Source: Arion vulgaris
Taxonomy: Eukaryota > Mollusca > Gastropoda > Stylommatophora > Arionidae
Length of the DNA: 64,000 nucleotides
Direction of reading: 5' to 3'
NCBI GenBank assembly: GCA_020796225.1
Contig: CM036764.1
Coordinates: 56,874,998 to 56,938,997, forward strand
Positions 1 to 37,537 of this stretch are shown in pieces. Positions within the stretch are counted from its first letter, which is position 1. Every line of letters begins with the position of its first letter. The notes beneath the pieces were generated by a model. It was not told the origin of the DNA and did no database searches. It saw nothing but the letters and a program-made list of their open reading frames with translations. A program made the translations under genes and the position numbers.

Positions 1-239
1 CATATCAGTGTCTGAAATTATTTTTAAGTCTCATTGGGAAATTACACAGTGTAGAGATGAATAGTCGAAATGATGTTTTGAAAACTACTTTTGAAGCTTT
101 CTTTATAACTCGATGCGTCTTCTTTACCAGCAAATGAGCCTTTACTTGGTGTACGTTAGCTTCATAAAAGATGAAAACATTTGTCAAGAACTATTATTTG
201 CAAGAACATTAGAAACGGACAATAAAGAAAAATCTATAT

Positions 240-2618
240 TTGACGTATTGGAATACCATTTTTAAGAAAGAGGTCCCAAAATTCTTAGATGAAGTGAGTC
301 AGGTTAGAGAAAGAGTAGACACTGAGCAGAGCATTGATAGCAACATATCATTCAAGGCAGCCTCAGCTAAATATAGGAGAGCAGGTAAGCAAGCCGTAAG
401 GCAGAGCTGGAGAGACAAGACGTTTCAACATGTACAAAGACAGAAACAAAATAAAGAAATTAGCGAAAGCCATCAGTGATGAAAACATCAACTGTTCCGT
501 GATAGAGAGCAATGAAACATTATTAAAAGTTAAAAGAGCTGTAAATATTTTTATTGAAAACTACACCAGAGTAAACCAGGTCAGCATACCTCATGAAAAA
601 CTGAACATGGGTAATGGAAGAGAGCAATCCTTTGAGTACTCACCAACGGCACCAGAAGAATTATATTATATCCAATTTTACTATAGGTGAGTTGAAGCAC
701 TCCATGGTCTTAACCTTAAGTCATAAGGAAAGGATGGCATCACAAATGAGATGCTCATCAACCTAGGCCCGAAAACCAAGTAAAAGCTACTAAAAGGAAA
801 GTTTTGAATGCTAGCTGGAAAGTCTGGGAAATACCAAGTGAAAGGAAAGAAGCTATCACAGTATCCAATCTAAAACAAGGAAAAGACAGATTCTATCCAA
901 GCAATTGTAGACCAATTAGCCTCTTTAGGTGTGTTGGAAAAGTGATGGAGAGGCTTCTTAATAGAAGACTCGTGTGGCACCTGGAGCAAAAACAATTGGT
1001 ACTACCACAGGAGAGCGGATTCCGTCAGCACAGATCAACAGAAGACCAAGTAACTTACATTGCCCAGGACACCGAGGACGGAATTTCAAGAAAAGAAACA
1101 TACACTAACATTATGGGTTGATATGGAGAAGGCTTTCGAGAGATGGACTCACAATCAAACTGCTCAAACTCAGAATCAAAAGGCGCTTGTATTTATGGAT
1201 ATGTCACTATCTGATAAATAGAACAGCCAAAGTACAGGACCAGGGAAAGTATAGCAGGAAGGAAATCATTGAACAAGTTGTTCCCCAAGGAAGGGGCCTG
1301 TCTCCCACGCTACTTCTAGTTTTTATAAATGATTATGGAAGACATCCACAACAGAGTGCATAGTGCAATTTACGCTGGTGATCTGACACTGTGGACACGA
1401 TATGAACAAATAGGAGTACCCAAACACAAGGATGCACTTTTTAATTAAAAGCTAGGTAAATAGACCAGGTTTTACTGACCTTTATAAATGAAATGAAACT
1501 AATTTCAGTCTTCATCCTATCCAAGAAGAAACAAATGCTCAAGTTCAATGACCACCTACTCCCAATGGACGAATGTTCAACATATCTGGGAATCACCATG
1601 GACAGCAGGCGGACGTAGAAAACAGATAGATAAAGCTGGAAAAAGAGCAAAGAAGAGAATGGGGATCATGAACAAACTAGCAGGCACCAACTGGGGTGCG
1701 GATGGTAGCATTCTAAAATGGCTTTACACTGGGAGAGTTCGACCAGTACTTGATTATGGCATATCAGGCTGGGTCATAATCTCCAAGACACACTTCATAA
1801 AGGTAAGCCAAGTGTCTGGCCGCACGGATTATCTCTGGAACCATAAGTCTACCCCCATTTGAAATACTGAAACGCCATAGGATGCAAACTCCAAAGAACT
1901 GCTCACACAGACCCAATATTGGTACTGGTTCAACTAAGACACATACAACCGACCAGCACCTCTCCTCCCTGGCCATGCAGGCTCCCAGAGCTATATGCAC
2001 TCAATGCAGCTGCAAAAATGGCAGCACAACATATGAAACAAAAACATGAAAAAATAGTGCTTTTGACACGACACATTTTCTGCTATATCTGAAAGGAGCA
2101 CAGAATTAAGTATTTCAAGTCAACCTTAGCCCAGTTGTCTCATGATTCCGAGAGTGTAGTAATCAAATGGACACCCTCACACTGCAAGCTCAAGGGGAAT
2201 GAAGATGCTGACAGACTGGCTGGAGAGGGAGCAGGGATGCCTCAAGATAACCTGGTCAGACGCAAAAACATCGCCAGAGGCACTACACAACAAAGTGGGA
2301 GAAAGAACACACACAACACAACAAGCATGATGGATATTACCAACTGTCCAGAAGAGACCACATTATCATACTTCACCTCCGGATGGGTCACAACAGAATG
2401 AGAACAGAACTGGATTCAAGATGGGCACTAACGACCTTTGCCCCTGTGACTTGGCGAGTATGACAAGAGCCTACAGCACTGCCCCCAGTATGCAGACCTG
2501 AGAAGAAACAGGTGGCCCACTTATACCAGAGTCCAAGAAAACTATGTAATGGCTGACAGGGACCTTTATTGGAGAATCCAAAATCCCAGTCTAGTGAGCA
2601 CGCAGTTGAAGAAGAAAA
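240..2618 (+). mobile_element. Decayed Jockey-type LINE (ORF2: linker, RT, RNase H, 3' end)
   Basis: Translations in shifting frames follow a Jockey-type ORF2. A pre-RT linker (RRAGKQAVRQSWRDKT, 240-480) comes first. The RT follows at 804-1360, with CRPISLFRCVGKVMERLLNR, ESGFRQHRSTEDQVTYIAQD and VPQGRGLSPTLLLVFIND. The thumb is at 1548-1800 (KKRMGIMNKLAGTNWGADGS, GRVRPVLDYG) and an RNase H end is at 2135-2290 (IKWTPSHCKLKGNEDADRLA). A CPC motif lies near 2440 in another frame. Many frameshifts and stops show an old copy. The 3' end near 2618 (gaagaagaaaa) matches the minus-strand fragment at 54795-55060. Confidence 0.85.
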
Positions 2619-3149
2619 TGTACCAATAACAGAATTATCACTGGAGGAAGAGTTGATAGAATCATCAACAAATGAAGTGTTGAAAACGAAAATTGAATAA
2701 TAGATATAAAAAATTGTGGCTACAAAATCAAATTTCAATATTATATCTATGCTTACAGGCTGCAGTAAGAAGTTGTTTATTGTATTTCCATCACCATATT
2801 TAGCTGGAAGAGGAGTTAGCATGGTCACCAGACTATTCACAAAGAAACGAAACAGATTGTCAGTAGAGAAATGCGGCGGTTTAAGATTATTAGTGACAAA
2901 AATGGCACTAAACATCGACAAATTAGTTTTATCACATCAAGCTCAGCTCTAATTAGTACACTATAACCAAAATTTTGTCAATGATACTGTGAGGGATACA
3001 GTAATATTGGTATTGTCTTCTAATAAAATAACTTAAAAGTGTGTCCTTGTTTTTCAATGTATAGTATATACAATATAGTTTACCCAAGGGGGGCGCTGGC
3101 GAATTATTCACTAAAAAGGGAGCTCATTCAAAAAGGTTGGGAACCTATG
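2619..3149 (+). mobile_element. hAT transposase C-terminal relic with 3' terminal repeat
   Basis: The frame at 2630-2952 reads LSLEEELIESSTNEVLKTKI, then after stops FIVFPSPYLAGRGVSMVTRL and TKKRNRLSVEKCGGLRLLVT. This is the hAT dimerisation (hATC) region typical of ZBED5/FAM200-like transposases. About 200 bp downstream, aaaaggttgggaacctatg (3131-3149) resembles a hAT 3' terminal inverted repeat (reverse of CAGTGGTTCCCAACCTTTT). The 5' part is absent; it abuts the Jockey 3' end. Confidence 0.75.
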
Positions 3150-3464
3150 CTCTAAAATATCGGTGCGTAGCCCAGCCCAGTGTTCAGGGACAGAAAATGC
3201 AGAGTAGACATTGCAAATTTCCGGTGCCGACACTCGCCCGAAATGACTGAGAATACTCATATTCAGGAATGAACACTGTGGATAGAAAAGTAAGGCCGAT
3301 AATGTAGAGGTTTGACTGGTACAAACCCAAACATTGGCGAAGGGTGATACTTTACAAATGTCGATCATCGACAGTAAGATGACGTCCAAGTGGCAAATCC
3401 ATCTGTCCCATGGTTCTAGGGAAAGTTACTCTAGTAAATAAAAAGCGTGGCAAGAAATTCTATG
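3150..3464. other. No recognised feature
   Basis: Unique-looking AT-rich sequence between the hAT relic and a SINE fragment. A 92-codon minus-strand open frame here has no recognisable motif. Confidence 0.5.
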
Positions 3465-3590
3465 TGCTGGCCTAGGTGCGCATAACTGGCACAGTGTACA
3501 ATTACTTTTAGGCTCAGATCACATACAAACCCAAAGAGTGGTTTAATAAGTAGTTGATATGGGCGTTGCAGAAGAAGATGTTCAATACTG
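3465..3590 (+). mobile_element. SINE family H fragment
   Basis: The stretch from gtgctggcctagg through the pattern cagatcacatacaaa and agagtggtttaataagtag to gcagaagaagatg recurs at 56478-56600 and, more weakly, at 25755-25840. It is the 3' half of the commonest SINE here, truncated at the 5' side. Confidence 0.6.
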
Positions 3591-3724
3591 CTGTCAACTA
3601 AAGAATTGAAACTATGTTGTACATAGAGTTGTCAACATTTTGCAACTTTTCCATTGCTGCTACATATGCAGTATTTCTTTCTTTTCTAAAAAGAGATTCG
3701 TATGAGACTAGATGCATGCCATGC

Positions 3725-3790
3725 TATTCTTTCTTTTCTCTAATCCTGTTTTGCCTCATAGCGTCAGGATAATAGATTGCTTGAACTGGC
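3725..3790 (-). mobile_element. Short 3' tail of LINE family B
   Basis: On the minus strand it ends with ctgacgctatgaggcaaaac followed by an A/G-rich tail. It matches the 3' end of the nested LINE at 13203-13277 and the tail at 7596-7655. It is a severely 5'-truncated insertion. Confidence 0.6.
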
Positions 3791-4144
3791 ATTCATTTGC
3801 ACTTCATAAATAGTATTTATTAAATGTCTCTGTAATTTGTGTGGTTCACCTTTTGCATGGACAACCTTTTGCTTTGTATCTACTGTATCGGAGTAGCATT
3901 GCACTTTGAGGTGCACTGCCTGTTGTTATCCTAGGGATCTCATGAGATAATTACAACTGTGACCTGGTCTAAATTGGAACCCATAACCAATGACATGTAA
4001 ATGACATGCAACGTCATATATACCAGACAGTATGATTGAATATACTGATTTGTCTGTTAAACATGATAACAGATCAAATATTATGACAGAAATACATGAT
4101 GGCTATGGTATATCAGAATAGACACATCCCAAAATGATATATTC
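3791..4144. other. No recognised feature
   Basis: AT-rich sequence upstream of a LINE tail. No coding exon of RBPJ was found in this stretch. Confidence 0.5.
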
Positions 4145-4640
4145 AATTAATCAATTATTCCTCTCCTCTTGGAGCATAGGGCCCCCAACAGTTGTTCGCC
4201 ACTCTTCTCGGTCTCTGTCTGTTTTCTTTATGTTCTCCCAGGATAGTCAAGCACTCTTCGTTTACTCAAGAAGACTTCATCTCCAAGTCTGGTTAGGCGT
4301 CCCCCTTTTCGTTTTTCTTGGGTTCCACTCAAGTGCTTGTCTAGTGACACTCAACTGTTTTTTCCATATGGTATGCTCGACTCCATCACCATTTTCTCCT
4401 CTTGACCTGGGTCATCATGGGTTCCTGTCCGGTTCTTATCTACAGGTCTGTTTGCAACTCCATCATACCATCTCAGTCTGAGAATCCGCAGAAGACATCC
4501 ATTGACAAAAGTCTGAATCTTAATTGTATTTAACTTGGTAACTTGCTATGTTTCAAAGCCATACAGCAACACAGATTTCACATTTGTGCTGAATATCTTG
4601 AACTTTGTTTTCGTAGAGATGGCAGTGGATTTCCACACTT
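4145..4640 (-). mobile_element. RTE-type LINE 3' end (C-terminus of ORF2)
   Basis: On the minus strand the shifted frames show the endonuclease-RT C-terminus: a WYDK-like motif, a KWRWIGHT-like motif, then ALEWNPQGKRKRGRP-like and QTWRR-like motifs. These match the better-preserved 26009-26488 copy. The 5' side is truncated. Confidence 0.7.
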
Positions 4641-4705
4641 AAGCAAAGGCTTAAAAATGATGGATTAGACATTGTAAATACTTTGAGAACTTGGTCTAAA
4701 TATAA

Positions 4706-31007
<26,302 letters not shown>

Positions 31008-31075
31008 TAAATTACCAAAAATTATTGTGTTTTTTGTGTGTGTTAGGAAATAAATGCTTATAGCTACCTGTTGTA
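31008..31075 (+). terminator. RBPJ 3' UTR with AATAAA polyadenylation signal
   Basis: An AATAAA hexamer lies at 31049-31054, 42 bp after the RBPJ stop, followed by a T/G-containing stretch and three near-copies of tagctacctgttg. This implies a very short 3' UTR if this site is used. No cleavage data are available. Confidence 0.6.
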
Positions 31076-31339
31076 GCTACCTCTTGTAGCTACCTGTTGT
31101 TTCTGAGATGACAGGTAAAATATTGATAAGACATCCATGGCTTTCATCTTCATTTCAATCAGAATATAACATTGGTCTATGATATGATATAGTAAAGTAT
31201 ATACTATCACCAGTTATATTTGGTATTGTTCTATCGAGTGGTATTCATGTATATCATTTGTGTTGACAAGTATCGAGATTTATAGATACATACTTTCTTC
31301 CTATATCTTTCATAGTTAAGCAGCTGATAGAAGGTAATG
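31076..31339. other. Downstream of RBPJ, nothing recognised
   Basis: AT-rich spacer between the RBPJ poly(A) signal and a LINE fragment. Confidence 0.5.
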
Positions 31340-31995
31340 CAAGGGATGATGATGATGTTGTATATACTTATGGGTTGGTTCATCGTGGTGAGGAAGTCAG
31401 GTTGGGGTTTCTTGGTTAATGCGCATGATAGGGTTGTTGCAGAGTGAAGTGAAGCATACAGGACAACTACTTCCAGTATGAGGATGGAGGTTGCTGCTGC
31501 CCTCCATTGGCTCTCTGTGACTCCATTTACTGGGGCTGTTGTTGTATCCGACTCTCAGTCAATGCTTCACAAGATCCAGAAGGGCAGGTTCCGGTATGAG
31601 TTGATGTCATCTATAGAAGTTTCTAACCTCCATAGGCTTACATGGATCTACTTTCCTGGGCATGCGGGTGTTTGCGAAAATGAGAGAGCAGACAGGTTTA
31701 CATCAACAGCATCGATTGTTGGGGAGTTGAAGATGGATAAGGGGGATATTCTTCAGCCTCTTCGCGACTGCCTGTTGATGAAAACACTAAAATAGATGTT
31801 GAATCGATCCAGCGATTTAAGCAGTTTAGAGGTACCAATTGTACAATTAGAACTGGATGCGTGAGGGGTGTGTTTAACCAATTAGATATGGGAACCATCA
31901 GTATGCATACTCTTCTATATCTGTTGGAGGAAACTGAGCACCTATGGGTCTTCCTGGAGTGCAATGATGTCAGTTTAGCAACCAATAACCAATAT
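31340..31995 (+). mobile_element. RNase H-bearing LINE, RNase H domain and 3' end
   Basis: It starts DDDVVYTYG-like, then MRMEVAAALHWLSVTPFTGA, VVVSDSQSMLHKIQKGRF and IYFPGHAGVCENERADR, the E, D and H/D RNase H positions. The end resembles ETEHLWVFLECNDVSLATNN. It is a close relative of 62950-64000 in opposite orientation. Confidence 0.8.
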
Positions 31996-32417
31996 ATCTT
32001 TCATAGTTTCTTGTCACTATTTCAATCCTCTGAACTCATGGAGAGACATGACACTCTACTGAAAACTGTTTTGAGGGAAAAGTTTGATGATATGCACTCA
32101 ATAAGTAGACAGCAATATAGTTAGGAGGAACACATTCAAAGATTGTCAAAGAACAGTTTAGCATCATGCATGGTGATGGACAGGAAGTGTTGAGATCATT
32201 ACACTGACCTTGTGTGATGACATTTGACCTTTAGTGTGATGACATTTGACCTTCAGTGTGGAGATGACACTGTATGAATCACTTTCTGTGTGCTAGACAC
32301 ACACTGTACCAGCTGGCAATATAGTCGGGTAACAACATCATCAACAGGATAATACAAAAGAATATCATTTCATATATTACAACAGATAAATAACATATAA
32401 ATTCAATGATGTTAAAA
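31996..32417. other. Spacer with a short TGTGATGACATTTGACCTT duplication
   Basis: Two adjacent near-copies of tgtgatgacatttgacctt occur at about 32214-32252. Otherwise unassigned. Confidence 0.5.
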
Positions 32418-32862
32418 GAGATGTGAGAATTGAAAGTTAGAGAGAGAGATGTAAGAATTGAAAGTTAGAGAGAGAGATGTGAGAATTGAAAGTTAGAGAG
32501 AGAGATGTGAGAATTGAAAGTTAGAGAGAGAGATGTAAGAATTGAAAGTTAGAGAGAGAGATGTGAGAATTGAAAGTTAGAGAGAGAGATGTAAGAATTG
32601 AAAGTTAGAGAGAGATGTAAGAATTGAAAGTTAGAGAGAGAGATGTAAGAATTGAAAGTTAGAGAGAGAGATGTGAGAATTGAAAGTTAGAGAGAGAGAT
32701 GTAAGAATTGAAAGTTAGAGAGAGAGATGTAAGAATTGAAAGTTAGAGAGAGAGATGTGAGAATTGAAAGTTAGAGAGAGAGAGATGTAAGAATTGAAAG
32801 TTAGAGAGAGAGATGTGAGAATTGAAAGTTAGAGAGAGAGATGTGAGAATTGAAAGTTAGTG
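32418..32862. repeat. 28-bp minisatellite, about 16 copies
   Basis: The unit is atgtgagaattgaaagttag plus agagagag, with copies alternating between gtgagaa and gtaagaa variants. Strongly purine-biased on the plus strand. Confidence 0.95.
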
Positions 32863-33098
32863 GAAGAAAGGGTACAGTGATCATAGCCTGTCACTGTTAG
32901 AGAGAGAAAACTGTCATGATATATATATTGTTGTTCCTGTTATCTTCCTAATTTATTTCTGCATGTTGGTAATATATCATGTCAGTGAGCAGTCTACTAC
33001 AGTTTGCGCTTACATCTGCTAGCAGACACACAGAGAGAGAACTGAAGTCGGACTGAAAGATGACTGAATATTTTGTTATGAATGTTCTATATAAATGT

Positions 33099-33342
33099 CT
33101 TCTTCTTTGCGTTCGTTCTTTATGACCAATTTTAATCACTCTTTGTGATATGTTTGATCTTTGCCAAGAACGTGTATATGTTGCACATTGGTTTGGTAGG
33201 CCCCTAAACGCATAGACTTCTATACGCTTACGACATGTGCATCCGATTTCAGCCAAACCTCCTTAGTCGCCTCTTATGACATGCGTGGCAGGTAACAGTG
33301 GTTTACACCCCAAATTTGGGTCCCGGTAACTACTCGGGCGTT
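33099..33342 (-). mobile_element. SINE family H, complete copy with 9-bp target duplication
   Basis: Flanked by tataaatgt (33090-33098 and 33343-33351). On the minus strand it starts cgcccgagtagttaccggga and passes the core catgtcataagaggcgacta. It continues gtttggctgaaatcggatgc, then caaccaatgtgcaac-like and tcacaaagagtgattaaaat, ending aagaacgaacgcaaagaaga. This is the best reference copy of the family. Confidence 0.8.
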
Positions 33343-33351
33343 TATAAATGT

Positions 33352-33734
33352 ATGTGTGGTGTGTGTGCACACTTTTAATTTGCTGGGCTCTTGTTTCATG
33401 ACAGTATCTTTGATTGTTGTTATTTGTACAATTTCATGATGCAACCTGCAACAATGTATTATTTATATTGATATAATTTTGCAATCTTGTTACAGAACAT
33501 TTATCATTTGCTACCAGATATTGCCAATATTTCCGTCATGTTCTAAACAAAGAATTGTCTGAATCCAAGAGTACCAATCTGGTTACAGTCTTCTGCTTAT
33601 ATCATCCAGAGATAGCAGCTATCATCATTCTCATGCTTGAATTGAATGCATGAGATTCTCTCCACCTGCTGTTCAGTGTTGCTGTTCACACTTATAGTGT
33701 ATAACCCCTCCATATCTTACATACCAAAGCTGTG
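33352..33734. other. No recognised feature
   Basis: Unassigned sequence between a SINE and a LINE. Confidence 0.45.
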
Positions 33735-35125
33735 CTATCATGGTTCTCCTAAATAATCACATTGTGAAGTCTGACACACCACACGTTACGTTAGATGGAC
33801 ATACACTCACCCGAACAGCATCTATGAGTTATTTGGGTGTAAAATTTGATCGCAGTCTATGCTTTAGGAACCATATCGACCAAGTTATTGCCAAGGCTCG
33901 TAACGCACTATCCGCACTGAGAATCATGGCGGCTGCTAACATTGAGCAACGCCTTCTTGTGCTCTTGTACCAAGGTATTGTTCTGTCATGTATAGAATAT
34001 GCATGCGCTCTCCTAACAATTAGTCCTGCGCAAACAGTGAGGCTGGAAAGAATTCAGAATGAGGCTATGCGCATCATTCTGGGATACACCAGGAGTGTCA
34101 ATGCGATTCCTTCTTGATCTCCCAACTATTGCTAACAGAATTGAAACTTGGAGGGTTCGATCATATCTAAGAATCAATGCAAACAAGGAAAATGCAAACA
34201 AGGAACATCCTCTCCATGAAGAACTCATTAAGGAGAAAGGTCAAGAGAGGCAGATCATGGCTGAGTCAGGCGGAAGATACGCTTAGGAAAATATGTGATC
34301 CTTCCGGAATTGAAACAGGAGAGGAATGGATTGTTGTGCCGCCTCAATTTCCGACTGCTTTCACCGTTATTACATCTATTAAGAAAACTGCGAACAAAAT
34401 AATCTATCACTGCTAAACGTGGAGGTGGAGGCTCTCTTGAATGACATCATCAATGATACAGATGTGGTTATTTACACCGATGGTTCAGTCATTCGCCAAC
34501 AACGCTGTGCGTGGGCTTTTCAGCACGCTCAGGAGGAAAAATAATAAGAGAGGCCAGTGGGGCCTACACAACAACCACAAGTAGCTTGACAATGGAGGTT
34601 TGGGCAGTTACAGAGGCGGTGAACTGGTTGGCATCTCACAATTGCTCTCGTGTTTTCATACTCAGTGACTCCATGAGCATGATTCGTAAAGTCGAATCAG
34701 GTATGGTGAGACGCAACTGGGTGGAGGTACTGGTACAGACAATGATCAGAGAAATCACCTTTATTTTTGTCCCTGGGCACGCAGGAGTTAGGGGTAATGA
34801 ACGAGCTGATAGATTGGCTGGCTTAGCGACAATATCAGAGGGAGCTGCAATGGATCGAAGTGACATTCTTCTCGCATTGAGAGAGTCTTTCCGAACAGAG
34901 GAGTTTCAGGGCTGTGAATCCCACTCGCTGACCAGATTGAAAGAGATGGGTGTCAATATTGGTGCAGCCCGAAAAGAACGACATACTAAATATGCAAAGA
35001 GATTGATTAATCAACATCGAACTGGCGTGTTGGGTCGCTGGACGCTGCTGGATTTGCTGAGGCGGAGATCGGAGCACCTATGGACATGTCCGAGTGCTAT
35101 GATGATAGTCCTCATATAACTGATA
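33735..35125 (+). mobile_element. RNase H-bearing LINE (I/Jockey-like), 5'-truncated, best copy
   Basis: The RT thumb region is MVLLNNHIVKSDTPHVTLDG, SYLGVKFDRSLCFRNHIDQV and LYQGIVLSCIEYACALL. The connecting region is HPLHEELIKEK-like. A YTDGS box (34470) and the RNase H frame at 34511-35119 follow, with a C-terminus of LINQHRTGVLGRWTLLDLLR. The order RT, linker, RNase H fits elements that carry a C-terminal RNase H; the exact clade is not decided. Confidence 0.85.
34511..35119 (+). pseudogene. RNase H domain of the I/Jockey-like LINE
   Basis: Open for 202 codons. E in SLTMEVWAVTEAVNWL, D in RVFILSDSMSMIRKVESGM and H/D in FVPGHAGVRGNERADRLAGL are in place. The first aspartate (YTDGSV at about 34470) lies one frameshift upstream. 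It ends in HLWTCPSAMM, without a clear zinc knuckle. Confidence 0.78.
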
Positions 35126-35804
35126 ACTGATCTTACTTCCTACATTATCAAATTATATCTATAATAGACATCACCACCTGTTGAGCTTATCTATAGTAGA
35201 CATCACCACCACCTGTTGTGCTTATGTTACTATCAATTATGTTTCGGCGTATCTCTGCATCTATATCTTTCTAAGACCATTCCCTGTAGTATCTTCTCAA
35301 AGTGATTATTACCCCCATCTGTGTCAATCCCATTATTCCCCCAATTTTTACCCCAAGTGTCAGTCCATTCATCACCATGGCTGAGTTTATTCATCACCAT
35401 GGCTGAGTTTATTCATCACCATGGCCGACTGTTGTGTCTCATATGTAGTCCAGTCTGGTCTGCTGCTGAATACTGTACTTGTCTCTCATTGTGTGAGGAA
35501 TAGACAAGTTAGTGAGAAAGTGAACTGATCATCTAACCTTTCAATGCTACAGCCTGTTCTCTAAGGTCTCTGATACTTCACCCTTTATAACATTATATGC
35601 AATATATGATTATCTGTTAGCAAATATATTCATTCAGGGAGGACAACTTATTAGTCATCAAGTGTTAGCAGTCTACTTGTGCTCAAGACAAATGTAGTGG
35701 AAGATATATTGCTATAAGAGAATTAGTAATGTACAACTAAATGAGAAATGTAAACACAGAAACTACACATAGATCTTCTTCATCTCATTGTTTCAATTGC
35801 ATAG
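35126..35804. other. Spacer with short direct repeats
   Basis: Contains two copies of a tatagtagacatcaccacc-like sequence (35155-35220) and three copies of tcatcaccatggctgagttt (about 35368-35430). No gene seen. Confidence 0.55.
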
Positions 35805-36085
35805 GGCCAGCCAATGGACAGAGCTGACATCGTGAACGCCCTCATAGAGCGTGGCGAGAGAATACCTTCATCTAAACCAATCCACGTCAACTACTAGATT
35901 GCAAAGAACTGGGTTTGAAGATTGGTGTGGCAAGAAAAGAATGGTACAACAGGTATACGAGTTGGCTCATCAATCAAAATAGAACTGGTACGGTCAGTCG
36001 CTGGACGCTGTTGGAGATATTATGAAGGAGATTGGAGCACCTATGGACATGTCCGGAGTGCAATGAAGATATTCCAAATTGAAAA
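35805..36085 (+). mobile_element. RNase H-bearing LINE, decayed 3' fragment
   Basis: atggacagagctgacatcgt, then tcatcaatcaaaatagaact and gagcacctatggacatgtcc correspond to 34850-35090 of the better copy. Confidence 0.65.
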
Positions 36086-36087
36086 TG

Positions 36088-36170
36088 TAACTCGGTCCGG
36101 ATTTGATCCTGCAACCTTCAGATTGTCAGGCAAATGTCCTAACCATTTCACCATAGAGACCCCAGATGAA
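36088..36170 (-). mobile_element. tRNA-derived SINE head
   Basis: The minus strand reads ggtctctatggtgaaatggt, then ttgcctgacaatctgaaggt and ggatcaaatccggacc. Box A and box B spacing is tRNA-like. It is attached to the LINE fragment on its left and has no CCA or clean stem, so it is not a tRNA gene. Confidence 0.6.
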
Positions 36171-36414
36171 GCTCTAAAGTATGAATGATCCTTCTTTAGT
36201 AACATCTGCTGCAGATTGTTTCACTTGTGATATTAACTTTGCAATATTTGACTGACAATAATTTGTTCTCTTTGTTCAGTTCATATTTTGCCTGTTGAGA
36301 GCATCTGGATGAATGGATTAGAGCGCAGCTTACATACTAAAGACCCATGTTAAAGCTCAGCATTTTTTTCTGTCAGGGTATAAAAATCAGAACGAACAGT
36401 TTCGCAGTGACTGC

Positions 36415-36515
36415 ACTAGCCATGTGGCCATTAAATTATTCAGAACCCCCCTCCTTCGCTTCCCATCTTACACCGTCCTAAAAAAAGCTGTACTATACGT
36501 AGTAACTTTTTTTCC
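36415..36515 (+). repeat. Dispersed repeat, copy 2
   Basis: tggccattaaattattcaga through tcttacaccgtcctaaaaaa and gtactatacgtagtaac pairs with 25437-25530. Confidence 0.55.
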
Positions 36516-36667
36516 CTCCCTCAGTTATGCCCTTGGGCCATCTTGGGGGTATATAACCATCAACCATAGTTCTCTCAACTATTCCTGTTCTGGACAGTCC
36601 TGTCCATGTCTAAGACAGACACATTTGTTTGATTCTCTTCTCCATAAATATGAAAACAATATATAAT

Positions 36668-36905
36668 GCTGACATTGTGAATTCCATCGTAGAGTGTGCC
36701 CAACAAAGACAATTTTCATCTTGACCAATCCACATCAACAGCTAGATTGCAGGAGCTGGGATTGGAGTAGCTAGAAAAGAGCAACACAACCTACATATGA
36801 TTATGCTCATCAATCATCATCGAACTGGTACAGTTATTCGCTATGCACTGTTGGAGAAGGAGATCAAAGCACCTATTGGATATGTCCGGTGTTCAACAAG
36901 GATAA
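36668..36905 (+). mobile_element. RNase H-bearing LINE, decayed 3' fragment
   Basis: ccaatccacatcaacagcta, tcatcaatcatcatcgaact and a gagatcaaagcacctattgg-like stretch parallel 35860-36060. Confidence 0.6.
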
Positions 36906-37216
36906 TCTAAACTGAAGTTGAATTCTAGAATATTATTATGATCATGTCCAAGATATGAATACAAAGTACTGCTATATTATTATGCTCATTTTTGAAACTG
37001 TTGTGTATCTGGTGTATTGTCAAATATGATTCATCAAGGTCATCTCATGACGCTCTGTGGTCACAGTTTGAAGACTAATAGTCAAAACATTGCATACAAT
37101 CAAATGTAGAATTTCATCAATCAATGATTGCAGTGAGAAAACTCCTGGTCAACTGCTATAATCAAATCTGATTGATTATTATTATTATTCAACTCTAAAT
37201 CAAATAAATGGCATAT
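36906..37216. other. No recognised feature
   Basis: AT-rich spacer ending in TATTATTATT. Confidence 0.45.
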
Positions 37217-37227
37217 GCATTGTTTAT

Positions 37228-37474
37228 GAAAATGAAAATCGTGGCATATCCCAAAGGACGTAGCCATCAACTACAGTAAACAAGTCGTAGATTTTCTAGG
37301 CACCACTTATACGTTCAGTAGTTGCCATTGCTTTCTGAACGGTGGCGCCATCGTCCTTTGTTAAAATCAACGGAAACAATTTGCAAGCAAACTGTCCGAA
37401 GCGTGATTCGAACTCAGAACGTCAATAGACCAAGTCACTAACCCTAGGCCACAGACGCCACTGTTTACACAGAC
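37228..37474 (-). mobile_element. tRNA-derived SINE family E, complete copy with 11-bp target duplication
   Basis: Perfect gcattgtttat at 37217-37227 and 37475-37485. On the minus strand it begins tggcgtctgtggcctagggt (box A), then gagttcgaatcacgc (box B), a CCACC-like spacer, agaaagcaatggcaactact, gtataagtggtgcctagaaa and the end ggatatgccacgattttcat. Confidence 0.9.
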
Positions 37475-37537
37475 GCATTGTTTATAGGTTATGATTTTTC
37501 TGCTAACATGTTTGATAAGGTGCTAGTTAATCTAGAG

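Noticed and set aside
1..235. N-terminal RBPJ exon upstream of 4756
   Set aside because: No sequence encoding the expected residues ending in a split arginine was found anywhere in 1-4755; the region is transposon and spacer.
4134..4481. 115-codon plus-strand open frame as a gene
   Set aside because: It is the antisense of a decayed RTE C-terminus read on the minus strand.
32418..32862. CRISPR-like or promoter array
   Set aside because: A plain 28-bp minisatellite with two alternating variants and no spacers.
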